From Hydrogenophaga taeniospiralis CCUG 15921 (GTDB lineage: Bacteria > Pseudomonadota > Gammaproteobacteria > Burkholderiales > Burkholderiaceae_C), in assembly GCF_001592305.1 (NCBI RefSeq), contig NZ_BCWR01000015.1, forward strand, positions 124,001 to 188,000: a stretch of DNA of 64,000 nt, read 5' to 3'. The notes under the pieces are model-generated. The model saw only the letters and a list, made by a program, of their open reading frames with translations. It did no database searches and had not been told where the DNA came from. The translations under genes and the position numbers were made by a program. Numbering within the stretch: position 1 is the first letter of the stretch; every line of letters begins with the position of its first letter. Shown piece by piece: positions 1 to 8,808 of the stretch.

Positions 1-298
1 TCTTGGAGACGCGGGCCATCTGCTTGAACGCGGGGTTCAGTTCGTCGGCCGCAATGTTGCGGATGGCGGCGGTCAGCTCATGCAGCATCAGCTTCATCCA
101 GAGTTCGCTGGTCTGGTGCTGCACGATGAACAACAGCTCGTCGTGCGCGGGCGAGAGTGGTTTCTGCGCGCCCAGGATGGCGTCGAGCTGCAGGTAGTCG
201 CCGTAGCTCATGTCGTTGCTGAAATCGAGCTGGGCTTTTTCTTCGGCGACGATGGCTTCGGTGGGGGACGCGGGGGTGTCGTGGTGCGGACAGGCCAT
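1..298 (-). CDS. kynA: Tryptophan 2,3-dioxygenase, N-terminal part (cut by window edge)
   Basis: Heme enzyme that opens the indole ring of L-tryptophan to N-formylkynurenine, the first step of the kynurenine pathway. The visible 99 residues contain the family signature: [15 protein letters not shown] around residues 31-45, then [16 protein letters not shown] with the [11 protein letters not shown] core that lines the heme pocket. The ATG at 298 lies only 14 bases after the kynU stop, so it is the last gene of a kynB-kynU-kynA operon. The C-terminal two thirds lie outside the window. Confidence 0.95.
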   Translation of the reverse strand, partial: MACPHHDTPASPTEAIVAEEKAQLDFSNDMSYGDYLQLDAILGAQKPLSPAHDELLFIVQHQTSELWMKLMLHELTAAIRNIAADELNPAFKQMARVSK

Positions 299-312
299 GG
301 GGGTGCTCCGGT

Positions 313-1587
313 TCAGGTGACAGCGTGTTTGCGGTTGAACTCCGGGCGTTGCCACTCGCCCGTTTCCAGCACCTGCTTCAACTGTTCGACCGCGTTCCAC
401 ACGTCGGCGAAGCCGATGTACAGCGGGGTGAAACCGAAGCGCAGGATGTCCTTGTGCCGTCCGCCATCACCGGCGCGGTAGTCGCCGATCACGCCGCGCG
501 CGATCAGCGCCTGAACGATGGCGTAGGCGCCTTCGTCCCGGGTCAGGCAGACCTGAGAGCCGCGTTGAGCGTGTTCCCGCGGTGTGGCCAATCCCAGCCC
601 GTTTCCTTCGCAGCGTTCTTCAACGAGTTGGATGAACAGGTCGGTCAGCGCGAGCGACTTGGCGCGCAGCGCGGCCATGCCACCGTGGGCCTCGGCGGCC
701 AGCACGGTGTCCACGCCACACTCCAGCGCGGCCAGGCTGATCATGGGCTGGGTGCTGCACTGGTAGCGCGTGATGCCCGGCGCGGGGCGGTAGTCGGGCG
801 TGAATTCGAAGGGTGTGGCGTGGCCCCACCAGCCGGCCAGCGGTTGCCAGAAGCGGTCGGCGTGTTGCGGGTTGACCCACACGAAGGCGGGCGCGCCCGG
901 GCCGCCGTTGAGGTATTTGTAGCCGCAGCCCACGGCGAAGTCGGCCTTGGCCTGTTTCAGGTCCACCGGCACCGCGCCCGCGCTGTGCGCCAGGTCCCAC
1001 ACGGCCAGGATGCCCTCGGCGTGCGCGGCGGCGGTCACGGCGGCCATGTCGTGCATGGCGCCGGTGCGGTAGTTCACGTGCGTGAGCATGAGGATGGCGA
1101 CCTCGGCGGTGAGCGAAGCGGCGATCTCTTCGGGCTCGACCAGCACCAGCTCCATGCCGTGCTGCCGGCACAGCGCCTCGGCGATGTAGAGGTCGGTCGG
1201 GAAGTTGCTGCGTTCGCTCACGATGCGTTTGCGCTGCGGCGCGTCGGCGGCGGCGATGTTCATCGCCGCGCTCAGCACCTTGAACAGGTTGACCGAGGTG
1301 CTGTCGGTGGCCACCACCTCGCCGGGGCCGGCGCCGATCAGGCACGCGATCTTGTCGCCCACTTTCTGCGGCATGGCGAACCAGCCGTTCTTGTTCCAGC
1401 TCTGGATCAGGTCGGTGCCCCACTCGCGCGTCACGACGTCGGCCACGCGGGCCGGGGCCGCGGCGGGCATCACGCCGAGCGAATTGCCATCGAGGTAGAT
1501 GGTGCCGGCGGGGATGTTGAAGAGCTGGCGCAGATCGCGCAGCGGGTCGTTCGCATCGAGGGTGGTGCAGTCTTGCTGTGTGGTCAT
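313..1587 (-). CDS. kynU: Kynureninase
   Basis: PLP enzyme that cleaves L-kynurenine to anthranilate and L-alanine. The 424-residue length fits the family. Visible hallmarks are YLDGNSLG near the N-terminus (about residues 31-38), the cofactor region [25 protein letters not shown] in the middle, and [12 protein letters not shown] with the Schiff-base lysine. It lies between kynB and kynA on the same strand. The 130-base gap to kynB holds a palindromic repeat, so read-through from kynB must cross that structure. Together the three genes convert tryptophan to anthranilate. Confidence 0.97.
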   Translation of the reverse strand: MTTQQDCTTLDANDPLRDLRQLFNIPAGTIYLDGNSLGVMPAAAPARVADVVTREWGTDLIQSWNKNGWFAMPQKVGDKIACLIGAGPGEVVATDSTSVNLFKVLSAAMNIAAADAPQRKRIVSERSNFPTDLYIAEALCRQHGMELVLVEPEEIAASLTAEVAILMLTHVNYRTGAMHDMAAVTAAAHAEGILAVWDLAHSAGAVPVDLKQAKADFAVGCGYKYLNGGPGAPAFVWVNPQHADRFWQPLAGWWGHATPFEFTPDYRPAPGITRYQCSTQPMISLAALECGVDTVLAAEAHGGMAALRAKSLALTDLFIQLVEERCEGNGLGLATPREHAQRGSQVCLTRDEGAYAIVQALIARGVIGDYRAGDGGRHKDILRFGFTPLYIGFADVWNAVEQLKQVLETGEWQRPEFNRKHAVT

Positions 1588-1662
1588 TGAGGTTGTCTCC
1601 GTTGAACAGTGTGGATAGGTGGCGCGGGTCTTTCCGGTTCAGGGACACCGCGGAACCGGCTT

Positions 1663-1717
1663 TGCCGGGCCGCTGGTGTCGCCCCTTGGGGGGTGACGCC
1701 GCAGGCGGCGCGGGGGG
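1663..1717. repeat. GC-rich palindromic repeat directly behind kynB
   Basis: GC-rich block between the kynB stop codon (1718-1720) and kynU. It contains the perfect hairpin CGCCGC-AG-GCGGCG at 1697-1710, flanked by a run of C and G blocks. It has the look of the REP-like elements common between genes in Comamonadaceae and resembles the in-gene copy at 2052-2130 in style. It may stabilise mRNA ends or lower expression of the downstream kynU and kynA. Confidence 0.6.
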
Positions 1718-2431
1718 TTATTCGAGACTTCTGAGCACGGCGCGCACCGGGCTGGCGTCGGCCGTGGCGAGCTTCAGGGGCAGGGCGATGAGCTCGTAGT
1801 CGCCTTCGGGCACGTCGTCGAGCAGCAGGTTTTCCAGCACGCGCAGGCCGCGGCGGCGGATCACCTGGTGGCTGTCGAGCGTCTTGCTCTCGGCGGGGTC
1901 GATGCTGGCGCTGTCGATGCCGATGAGTTTCACGCCGAGGTCGGCGAGCTGTTCCACGGTGTCCGGCGCAAAGGCGGGCAGGGCGTCATCAAACCGGTCC
2001 TGGGGCTGGTGCTGGTACACGCGCACCAGTACGCGGGCAGGCAGCGTTTTAAGCCCCCACGCTCCGCCGCTGCGCGGGTCGCTGCCCCCCGTGGGGGCTG
2101 ATCCGCCTTGGGAACGGCCCGGCGGCGGATCTGCGAGCGCATGGGCAATGTGTTCGGGCCGCACCAGCGGGCCGCAGCCGATGGCGTGGATCACGCGGCA
2201 GGGGCCGAGAAAGGCGTCGAGGTCCACCGCACCGATGGCCGCGCCCGCTGCGTCGTAGTGCAGCGGTGCGTCGGCGTGTGCGCCCACGTGGGGCGACAGC
2301 GTGATGGCGCTGACGTTGACCGGACAACCCGGCTCAATGCTCGCCACCCACTGCTGCGAGTAGGCCGTATCGCCCGGAAAAACCGGTGCGCCCGCATGGA
2401 TCGGAGGGGAAATGTCCCAGAGCTTTTTCAT
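1718..2431 (-). CDS. kynB: Kynurenine formamidase (arylformamidase) with an in-frame repeat insertion
   Basis: Metal-dependent cyclase-family enzyme that hydrolyses N-formylkynurenine to kynurenine plus formate. The metal-binding motif [12 protein letters not shown] is present near residue 58, and [15 protein letters not shown] occurs later. I chose the ATG at 2431 ([10 protein letters not shown]), because DISPPI at the N-terminus is the family hallmark. At 237 residues it is about 27 longer than usual. The extra part is a Pro/Gly/Ser-rich segment (PPPGRSQGG to SGGAWG) encoded by a palindromic repeat at 2052-2130. The conserved sequence resumes with [10 protein letters not shown], so the insert looks like a tolerated surface loop. 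First gene of kynBUA. Confidence 0.92.
   Translation of the reverse strand: MKKLWDISPPIHAGAPVFPGDTAYSQQWVASIEPGCPVNVSAITLSPHVGAHADAPLHYDAAGAAIGAVDLDAFLGPCRVIHAIGCGPLVRPEHIAHALADPPPGRSQGGSAPTGGSDPRSGGAWGLKTLPARVLVRVYQHQPQDRFDDALPAFAPDTVEQLADLGVKLIGIDSASIDPAESKTLDSHQVIRRRGLRVLENLLLDDVPEGDYELIALPLKLATADASPVRAVLRSLE
2052..2130. repeat. Palindromic repeat inserted in frame inside kynB
   Basis: Two nested stem-loops: AGCCCCCAC (2052-2060) pairs with GTGGGGGCT (2091-2099), and ATCCGCC (2101-2107) pairs with GGCGGAT (2124-2130). The segment 2054-2082 matches the end of chaC (34058-34086, opposite orientation) at 28 of 29 bases. The part 2096-2125 resembles 18233-18260. The element therefore belongs to a dispersed family, here read as protein. 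Confidence 0.8.
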
Positions 2432-2469
2432 GGTGCGGTGAAGGTAGCACCGGCTCAAAAACCACGGTG

Positions 2470-2492
2470 TCGGTAATTTCCAACGCTACCGA
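2470..2492. promoter_or_regulatory. Inverted repeat upstream of kynB, possible operator
   Basis: TCGGTA-N11-TACCGA, perfect 6-base arms, located 39-61 bases before the kynB start. An A/T-rich stretch just beyond it (TAAAAT on the minus strand near 2500) could be a -10 element. Kynurenine operons are often controlled by an Lrp-type regulator (KynR), but no such gene is adjacent here, so the regulator is unknown. Confidence 0.4.
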
Positions 2493-2545
2493 AATTATTT
2501 TAGGTCTAAACCATATGGCGCGGAGCGCGGCAGGGGAATTCCCTC

Positions 2546-3460
2546 TCAGAGGCTCGGGGCGCGGTACACCAGCACCTTGAGCGCGCGTTCGGGGGACGCA
2601 TCGGCGAAGCTCGCCGGGTTGGGCAAGCGTTGCTCGAACACGAGCCCGGGTGCGGCCTCGTGCATCTGGTCCTGCAGAAAGGCGGTGTCCAGTTCGGGTG
2701 CGTTGAGGCACAGCAGCACCTTGCCGTCTGGCCGCAGCAGGTCCGGCAGGCGGCGCATGAGGCGCAGGTAGTCTTTGGTCGCGACGAAGCTGCCTTTCTG
2801 GTAGCTCGGCGGGTCCACGATGACCAGGTGGTAAGGCCCGGATCGTGTGAGCTTGCCCCAGGTCTTGAAAATGTCGTGGGCCAGGAAGCTGGCGCCGGCC
2901 TGCAGCCCGTTGAGCGCGTGGTTCTGTTGCCCGAGGGCGATGGCTCCCGCGCTCATGTCCACGTTGATCACCTGCTTGGCGCCGCCCTGCAGCGCCGCCA
3001 CCGAGAAGGCGCAGGTGTAGGCGAAGAGGTTGAGCACCTTGGCGCCCGCGGCGTGTTCGCGCACCCACTGGCGCCCTTCGGCCATGTCGAGAAACAGGCC
3101 GTGGTTCTGCCCTTTGAGCACGTGCACCAGGTAGCGCGCCCCGTGTTCGCTCACCACGTGCGGCTCGGGCACGCTGCCGGCCATCAGCCGGGTTTCGCTG
3201 CGGCCTTCGTGCCGGCTCTGGAACACCCAGTTCAGCGGCTCACCGGTTGAGAGCTGTTCGTGGCGCTCGGCGAGTGCGGCCGACACGGTGACCAGTTCGT
3301 CGTCGCTGGTTTCGCCAAATCGGGTCAGTACCCACACCGGCGGGTAGGCGTCCAGTGTCCAGGCCTCGCTACCGGGGTGCAGGCCACCCCGGCCGTGGAA
3401 GATGCGCTGGGCATCGGAGGGCATGGCCATCGTGGCGATGGTGTCGAGCAGGGCTTGCAT
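2546..3460 (-). CDS. Class I SAM-dependent methyltransferase, RlmI/RlmL-like
   Basis: Predicted RNA methyltransferase of the Methyltrans_SAM group that includes 23S rRNA m5C methyltransferase RlmI. The 304 residues show HGLFLDMAEGRQWV, the SAM-binding motif VLNLFAYTCAFSVAALQGGA (about 150-169), an acidic NVDMS motif, and the catalytic-type DPPSYQKGSF loop. It lacks the N-terminal PUA domain of RlmI, so the exact target is uncertain. It lies 2 bases downstream-adjacent to the YkgJ gene on the same strand, probably co-transcribed. Confidence 0.8.
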   Translation of the reverse strand: MQALLDTIATMAMPSDAQRIFHGRGGLHPGSEAWTLDAYPPVWVLTRFGETSDDELVTVSAALAERHEQLSTGEPLNWVFQSRHEGRSETRLMAGSVPEPHVVSEHGARYLVHVLKGQNHGLFLDMAEGRQWVREHAAGAKVLNLFAYTCAFSVAALQGGAKQVINVDMSAGAIALGQQNHALNGLQAGASFLAHDIFKTWGKLTRSGPYHLVIVDPPSYQKGSFVATKDYLRLMRRLPDLLRPDGKVLLCLNAPELDTAFLQDQMHEAAPGLVFEQRLPNPASFADASPERALKVLVYRAPSL

Positions 3461-3462
3461 AT

Positions 3463-3783
3463 TCAGTGTTCCGGCCGTTCATCCAGCGGCGGCAGGCCAT
3501 GACGCTGGCGTGCCTTGTTGCAGGCGTGGGAACCTTCCTGCAGTTCGGTGCAGGGTCGGGGGCGCAGTGCGTAGATGGCGCAGCTCACCCCGGTGCCCAC
3601 GCTGCCCGACAGCGCCACGCAGCGGATCGGCACCTCGCCGGTACCCCGCATGCGGCAGGTGCTGCCGTTGACGGTTTCGGTCAGGGTCACAGGCACCGCG
3701 CCGCCCATGTCGTCCAGCTCGTACACCGAAAACTGGACGCGATAGGCGGCGCAACACGCGCCGCAGGTCTGGCACTGGGACAT
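3463..3783 (-). CDS. YkgJ-family cysteine-cluster protein (copy 1)
   Basis: Small (106-residue) protein of the zinc/iron-chelating YkgJ-type family. It begins MSQCQTCGACC, with further cysteines in CRMRGTG, RCVALSG, SCAIYALRPRPC and HACNKARQRHG, matching the CxxCxxCC...C...C pattern expected for a metal or Fe-S site. The start at 3783 was chosen because it places CxxCGACC at the N-terminus. The next gene upstream (3788-4099) encodes a clear paralogue 4 bases away, so the pair is a tandem duplication. Function is unknown. Confidence 0.85.
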   Translation of the reverse strand: MSQCQTCGACCAAYRVQFSVYELDDMGGAVPVTLTETVNGSTCRMRGTGEVPIRCVALSGSVGTGVSCAIYALRPRPCTELQEGSHACNKARQRHGLPPLDERPEH

Positions 3784-3787
3784 GGGT

Positions 3788-4099
3788 TCAGCGCGCGGGC
3801 AAGGGGGGCAGGCCGTGGCGGCGGCGCGCCTGGCCGCAGGCATCGCTGCCTTCTTCGAACTCACGGCAGGGGTTGGGGCGCCATTCGTAGATGCCGCAGG
3901 TGGCTCTTTCGCCGACCTTGCCGGAGAGCGCCGCACAGCGTGGGCGGCCATGGTCGGTGCCGCGCAGGCGGGCGATGTTGTCGGTGACGGGCACCCACAG
4001 TCCGTCGGGCACGCTGCCGCCTTCGGACTGGGTTTCAAACACCGAGAAATCCACGCGAAAGCTCGCGCAGCAGGCGCCGCAGGTTTGGCATTCGCTCAT
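3788..4099 (-). CDS. YkgJ-family cysteine-cluster protein (copy 2)
   Basis: 103-residue paralogue of the neighbouring gene. It starts MSECQTCGACCASFRVDFSV and repeats the same order of blocks: a conserved LRGT or MRGT segment, RCAALSGKVG, TCGIYEWRPNPC, and a C-terminal GLPPL. All cysteines of copy 1 are kept. The two proteins may bind a metal cluster together or be redundant copies. No partner enzyme is obvious. Confidence 0.85.
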   Translation of the reverse strand: MSECQTCGACCASFRVDFSVFETQSEGGSVPDGLWVPVTDNIARLRGTDHGRPRCAALSGKVGERATCGIYEWRPNPCREFEEGSDACGQARRRHGLPPLPAR

Positions 4100-4211
4100 G
4101 CTCAGGTGGTGGTTTGAATCGGTCGGGTCGAGAGTCGGTGCCGGTCACGGCGAGCCCCATGCACCGGCATGTCCATGGGGGCCTGGCGAACGGGCGTGCG
4201 CGGAGGCGAGA

Positions 4212-5048
4212 TTATCTGTCTTGTGTGGCGCCCAGGGCGAAGCGCCCCGGCGTCATGGCATGCCGGGCCTTGAAGGCGCGCTGCATGTGGGCCTGATCGG
4301 CGAAGCCCATGGCGTAGGCGGCCTCGGCGAGGTTGACGCCCGAAGCGATGAGTTGGCGCGCGCCGTTGACCTGCCGGTCCCGGAGAAATTCGCCGGGTGT
4401 GACCCCCACCGCCGCCTTGAAGCGCCGAATGAACGTGGTGGGGTGCAGGCCGCAGCGCTGGGCCAGGGTTTGCACGGTCACGGGGTGGCCTGCCCCGCCC
4501 AACAGGGCGTCCCAGGCGGGAGCCAGCGCGGCGGGCAGCGAGGGCCGGTCAACAGGTGCCCCGGGTTCGGTCACGGTGTGCAGCCATTGGCACAGCCGTT
4601 GCGCCAGATGCTGTGCGGTGAGGTCGTTTCCGTTGGTGGACTCCATGGCGCGGCACAGTTGGTCGACCCGGGCTGTGGCTGCGGGCGCCGTCAACCACCG
4701 GGAGCGAAAGCGCAGTGCGGCGAGCGGGTGCGCTCTGTCGACGTGCGTGGCCATGAGCTGGTGCAACCAGTCGGCGTCAATGAACAGCATGCGGTAGGAC
4801 CAGGGGCTGCCAGGCAGCGGGTTGCAGGCATGGGGCACGCCCGGCTCGATCAGCACCACCGCCCCGGCGCCCACCTTGTGGGGGCCGCCGGGGTGGTCGA
4901 AGACGGCCTCGCCTGCATCGACCACTCCCACCGAATATTCGTTGTGTGTGTGCGTGCGGTAGCAGGCCAGCGAGCCTTCGGTCACCCGCAGGGTGATGGC
5001 GGGCATCTCGGCCAGCCGGGTGATGCGGTGAGAGCCTTCAGCGGTCAT
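4212..5048 (-). CDS. AraC-family transcriptional regulator with cupin-like sensor domain
   Basis: 278-residue regulator. The N-terminal half is an AraC-type ligand-binding cupin (HTHNEYSVGVVDAG near residues 34-47, then VLIEPGVPHACNP). The C-terminal half carries two helix-turn-helices: VQTLAQRCGLHPTTFIRRFK and LAEAAYAMGFADQAHMQRAF, followed by the typical MTPGRF. It starts 22 bases after the stop of the upstream LysE-type exporter gene on the same strand. Regulators of this class often control their adjacent amino-acid exporter, so that is the likely job. Confidence 0.9.
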   Translation of the reverse strand: MTAEGSHRITRLAEMPAITLRVTEGSLACYRTHTHNEYSVGVVDAGEAVFDHPGGPHKVGAGAVVLIEPGVPHACNPLPGSPWSYRMLFIDADWLHQLMATHVDRAHPLAALRFRSRWLTAPAATARVDQLCRAMESTNGNDLTAQHLAQRLCQWLHTVTEPGAPVDRPSLPAALAPAWDALLGGAGHPVTVQTLAQRCGLHPTTFIRRFKAAVGVTPGEFLRDRQVNGARQLIASGVNLAEAAYAMGFADQAHMQRAFKARHAMTPGRFALGATQDR

Positions 5049-5070
5049 GTCTTGGAAGCGGAACGGGTCT

Positions 5071-5676
5071 TCAGGCGAGCATGCCGGCCACCGTCAGGCA
5101 CAACAGGGCAGCCAGTGCCTGGTGCAGGCGCCGCTGTCGCACCGGGGTGTTCAGCCAGTGGTTGAGACTCATGCCCAGCACGGCCCAGACGCCCACGCCC
5201 AGCATGCAGGCAACGAAGGATACGGCACAGAACAGCCACAGGGTCCGCTGCACGTCGGGCCGCGGCAAGGCGAAGAGGGCTACGCCCGAAAGCGCTACCA
5301 GCCAGGCCTTGGGATTCAGGGCCTGGGTCAGAAACCCTTGCACGAAGACGGTCCAGCCACCGGTCTGACCGGTATTGACCGGGACGTCGGCTGCACCCAC
5401 GGGCGCTCTCGCAATGCGCCAGGCCAGGTAAAGCAGGTAGGCGGCACCGGCCCATTGGCTGAGCTGCACCAGCAGCGGTTGCCGCAGCAGCAGGCCGGCA
5501 CCCGAGCCCATGGCCCAGACCACCAGGGTGTAGCTGACGCTGGCCCCGAACACAAAAAGCACAGGCACCGACCACGGGCGGCGGGCGCCGTGGCCGATGG
5601 CCAGCACATTGACCGGACCGGGCGTCACCGCGCCCACCAACGCAAACGTGGCCATGGCCACCAGACCGCTGTTCAC
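5071..5676 (-). CDS. LysE/RhtB-family amino acid exporter
   Basis: 201-residue inner-membrane protein with about six transmembrane helices. The family signature GAVTPGPVNVLAIGHGARR (residues 15-33) is present and LNPKAWLVALSGVALF follows at mid-protein. Members export amino acids or small metabolites. It forms a likely unit with the AraC regulator downstream. The substrate cannot be told from sequence. Confidence 0.9.
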   Translation of the reverse strand: MNSGLVAMATFALVGAVTPGPVNVLAIGHGARRPWSVPVLFVFGASVSYTLVVWAMGSGAGLLLRQPLLVQLSQWAGAAYLLYLAWRIARAPVGAADVPVNTGQTGGWTVFVQGFLTQALNPKAWLVALSGVALFALPRPDVQRTLWLFCAVSFVACMLGVGVWAVLGMSLNHWLNTPVRQRRLHQALAALLCLTVAGMLA

Positions 5677-5802
5677 CGCACATCTCCTACAGACACAGAC
5701 ATGGGCGCGAAGTGTGGCGGTGGGGGGCCTTTCTGTATTGAACAGAATTGCGCTGCTGGCGATGCAGCCGTGTGGCAGGGGCGTGGCCGGTGAACCCTAC
5801 CG

Positions 5803-6357
5803 CTACAAGATGTCGAGGCTCGTCTTGTGGATCTGGGCCAGCAGCCGGCGCCGGATGAGCCCGCTCACGGGACGGATCAGATACCAGTACGGCACAAAGC
5901 GGCGGCGCAGTGTTTCGGTCGGGCAGTGCACGCGAGTGCGCGTGACCAGCCGGCAGCCGCCGGTCTCGGGTTCCACGCAGACGTCGATCACCAGTTTGGG
6001 TTCGCCTTGCACGCGTTCGAAGGCCTGGGTGTCTGCAACCGGTACCAGGCCGTAGTCCAACCGCCAGAACTGGCCGACCAGACCATAAGCCGTCTCATGT
6101 CCAGGCACAGTCCCCAGCGGTGTGAAACTGCCAAAGCCGAAGGGCCGTGTGGGCAGGCGGGCACCGCCGGCACCCATGCGCTGCAAGCAGCGGCCGGGCC
6201 ATTCGCGCAGCGCAATCGCTTTTTCTATCAACGGGTCCTTGGCCTGGAGCGCAGGCACCACGGCGGCGAAAGCCCGTTCGGTGGTGATGCCGGGCAGCCA
6301 GCGCTCGTGCCGCTCCTCAAACTGCCATTCGGGCAGGAAGCGTTCCATCAAGCTCAT
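5803..6357 (-). CDS. Conserved hypothetical protein downstream of argF
   Basis: 184-residue protein without clear signal peptide or membrane helix. I do not recognise the family with certainty. The pattern FRxVPYWYLIRPVSGLIRRRLL at the C-terminus, together with a mid-region of strands that includes KLVIDVCVEP, is reminiscent of SRPBCC-like or DUF2867-type proteins. It starts 19 bases past the argF stop, so it is probably the third gene of the argD-argF transcript. No role in arginine synthesis is known to me. Confidence 0.6.
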   Translation of the reverse strand: MSLMERFLPEWQFEERHERWLPGITTERAFAAVVPALQAKDPLIEKAIALREWPGRCLQRMGAGGARLPTRPFGFGSFTPLGTVPGHETAYGLVGQFWRLDYGLVPVADTQAFERVQGEPKLVIDVCVEPETGGCRLVTRTRVHCPTETLRRRFVPYWYLIRPVSGLIRRRLLAQIHKTSLDIL

Positions 6358-6376
6358 GCGGTCCGCGACGCTGCGT

Positions 6377-7324
6377 TCAGTTCAGCCGGCCCAGCAGCAG
6401 GTATTCCATCAGCGCCTTCTGCACGTGCATGCGGTTCTCTGCCTCGTCCCACACCACGCTCTGCGGGCCGTCGATCACTTCGGCGCTCACCTCTTCACCG
6501 CGGTGCGCGGGCAGGCAGTGCATGAAGAGCGCGTCGGGTTTGGCCACGGCCATCATGGCTTCGTCCACGCACCACTGCGCGAAAGCGGCGCGGCGCACCT
6601 CGTTCTCGGCCTCGTAGCCCATGCTGGTCCACACGTCGGTGGTCACCAGATCGGCGCCTTTGCAGGCTTCCTTTGGGTCCTTGAATACCTTGTAGCAGGC
6701 CGGGTTGGAGACGCCGGCGAGCTTCGGGTCGACTTCGTAGCCGCTGGGTGTGCTCACGTGCACGGTGAAACCCAGCAACTCGGCCGCCTGCAGCCAGGTG
6801 TTGGCCATGTTGTTGCCGTCGCCCACCCAGGTGACGACCTTGCCCTTGAGGGCATCCAGCGGGTTGCCGCTGGCAGCCGGTCGGTACTCGACCATCGTGA
6901 ACAGGTCGGCCAGGATCTGGCAGGGGTGGAACTCGTTGGTCAGGCCGTTGATCACCGGCACGCGCGAATGCGCCGCGAAACGCTCGATCTTGCTCTGCTC
7001 GAAGGTGCGGATCATCACCAGGTCCACCATGCGGCTGATGACCTTGGCGCTGTCTTCGATGGGCTCGGCGCGGCCGAGCTGGCTGTCGCCCGTGGTCAGG
7101 TGCACCACCGAGCCGCCGAGCTGGTACATGCCGGCCTCGAAGCTCACGCGGGTGCGCGTGCTGGCCTTCTCGAAAATCATGGCCAGCGTGCGGTCCGGGT
7201 CGGCGAACGGCTGGTGCTTTTCGACGGCCTTGAACTTGGCCTTGATGAAGGCGGCGCGCGTGAGCAGGTAGGCGTACTCGTCGGCGCTCAGGTCCTTGAA
7301 CTGGAGGTAGTGGCGGATGTTCAT
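6377..7324 (-). CDS. argF: Ornithine carbamoyltransferase
   Basis: Catalyses carbamoyl phosphate + ornithine to citrulline in arginine biosynthesis, in the cytoplasm as a trimer. The 315 residues include the carbamoyl-phosphate loop STRTRVSFE (about 56-64), the HPCQ motif, WVGDGNNMANTW, and the ornithine loop HCLPAHRGEE near the C-terminus. The start ATG at 7324 overlaps the argD stop as ATGA, showing translational coupling. Confidence 0.97.
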   Translation of the reverse strand: MNIRHYLQFKDLSADEYAYLLTRAAFIKAKFKAVEKHQPFADPDRTLAMIFEKASTRTRVSFEAGMYQLGGSVVHLTTGDSQLGRAEPIEDSAKVISRMVDLVMIRTFEQSKIERFAAHSRVPVINGLTNEFHPCQILADLFTMVEYRPAASGNPLDALKGKVVTWVGDGNNMANTWLQAAELLGFTVHVSTPSGYEVDPKLAGVSNPACYKVFKDPKEACKGADLVTTDVWTSMGYEAENEVRRAAFAQWCVDEAMMAVAKPDALFMHCLPAHRGEEVSAEVIDGPQSVVWDEAENRMHVQKALMEYLLLGRLN

Positions 7325-8526
7325 GCGTTTTCTGCCAGGAATGCAGCAATGATCGGCAACAGGATGGCCGCGACTTCGTCGGCCTCGGCGGTGGTCATGA
7401 TCAGCGGGGGCACCAGGCGGATCACGCTGTCGGCCGTGACCGACAGCAGCAGGCCGGCGTCGGCCGCGCGCTGGGTGATCACGCCGCAGGGCTTGTCCAG
7501 CTCGATGCCGATCATCAGGCCCTGGCCGCGGATGTCTTTCACGCCGGGCTTGCCGCGCAAGGCGGCTTCGAGCCGGCCGCGCAGGTGTGCGCCCACCGTG
7601 GCCGCGTTTTCCAGCAGGCCCTCTTCTTCCATGATGCGGATGGTCTCCACCCCGGCGCGCATGGCCAGCGGGTTGCCGCCGAAGGTGGTGCCGTGGTTGC
7701 CCGGCTGGAAGATGTTCGCGGCCTTGGGACCGGCCACCACCGCGCCGATGGGCACGCCCGAGCCCAGGCCCTTGGCCAGCGGCATCACGTCGGGCTGGAT
7801 GCCGGCCCACTGGTGGGCGAACCACTTGCCGGTGCGGCCCATGCCGCATTGCACCTCGTCGATCATCAGCAGCCAGTCCTGCGCGTCGCACAGCGCGCGC
7901 ACCTCCTGCAGGTACTGCGCGCGCATCGGGTTCACGCCGCCTTCGCCCTGGATGGTCTCGAAGAACACCGCCACCACGTTGGGGTTGCCCACGGTGGCTT
8001 TCTTCAGGGCTTCGATGTCGTTGAGCGGCACGCGGATGAAGCCTTCGACCAGCGGGCCGAAGCCGGCCTGCACCTTGGGGTTGCCGGTGGCCGAGAGCGT
8101 GGCGATGCTGCGGCCGTGAAAGGCCTTTTCGTAGACCACGATCTCCGGGCGTTCGATGCCCTTGTCGTGGCCGTACTTGCGCGCCAGTTTCAGCGCGGCT
8201 TCGTTGGCTTCCAGGCCGGTGCTGCAGAAGAACACGTTGGTCATGCCCGAACGTTCCACCAGCATCCGGGCCAGCACTTCCTGGTTGGGCACGTGGTAGT
8301 AGTTGCTGGAGTGGATCAGCTTGGCCACCTGTTCCTGCAGCGCGGGCACCAGTTTGGGATGGGCGTGGCCCAGCGTGTTGACGGCGATGCCGGCCAGCGC
8401 GTCCAGGTATTCCTTGCCGTTGACGTCCCAGACGCGGCAGCCTCGTCCGTGCGACATCGCGATCGGCAGGCGGCCGTAGGTGTTCATCACATGGGGCGAG
8501 GTGGCGGCGGGCGCTGCGGCATTCAT
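7321..8526 (-). CDS. argD: Acetylornithine aminotransferase
   Basis: PLP-dependent class III transaminase making N-acetylornithine from N-acetylglutamate semialdehyde; the family often also acts on succinyldiaminopimelate. At 401 residues it has normal length from the ATG at 8526 (MNAAAPAATSPHVM). Visible motifs are STGLEANEAALKLARK, the cofactor aspartate in LMIDEVQCGMGRTG, and the Schiff-base lysine in PLAKGLGSGVPIGA. Upstream in-frame codons exist, but conserved sequence begins only near HVMNTYGRLP. First gene of argD-argF-(hypothetical). Confidence 0.96.
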   Translation of the reverse strand: MNAAAPAATSPHVMNTYGRLPIAMSHGRGCRVWDVNGKEYLDALAGIAVNTLGHAHPKLVPALQEQVAKLIHSSNYYHVPNQEVLARMLVERSGMTNVFFCSTGLEANEAALKLARKYGHDKGIERPEIVVYEKAFHGRSIATLSATGNPKVQAGFGPLVEGFIRVPLNDIEALKKATVGNPNVVAVFFETIQGEGGVNPMRAQYLQEVRALCDAQDWLLMIDEVQCGMGRTGKWFAHQWAGIQPDVMPLAKGLGSGVPIGAVVAGPKAANIFQPGNHGTTFGGNPLAMRAGVETIRIMEEEGLLENAATVGAHLRGRLEAALRGKPGVKDIRGQGLMIGIELDKPCGVITQRAADAGLLLSVTADSVIRLVPPLIMTTAEADEVAAILLPIIAAFLAENA

Positions 8527-8705
8527 GCGGGGGACTCCGGTTGAGGACAGACCAAAAAGAAAGCGGCCCAACGAAGGTTGAGCCGTTGAAAAGCGATTTT
8601 AGGGGCAGCGGCGGGCATCATCATTGCTTGTTGGGCATCGCTGTCATGCCGCCCGGCCGGTGCCCCACCCACTGGCCCCGGGGCCGGGTAATCCCTGACG
8701 CCAAG

Positions 8706-8717
8706 TCTTATATAAGA
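8706..8717. promoter_or_regulatory. Perfect 12-base palindrome in the argD/DUF3579 divergent region
   Basis: TCTTATATAAGA lies in the 282-base gap between argD (minus) and the DUF3579 gene (plus), about 90 bases before the latter. It is followed by GATAGAATA, so it also overlaps a possible -10 region for rightward transcription. It may be an operator or simply an A/T-rich promoter core; no regulator is evident. Confidence 0.35.
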
Positions 8718-8808
8718 TAGAATACCTGCCAACCACCCCGGCCAGCGATCCTCGGTCAGGCGGTGGCCATGCCTCCCTTCCAGGGCCCTCCATCCGAAGG
8801 CTTCCCCG

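Noticed and set aside
325-1590. 421-residue open frame opposite kynU, and similarly long frames opposite the hybrid kinase, pcnB and purM
   Set aside because: Shadow frames caused by high GC; composition is biased and no family motifs are present.
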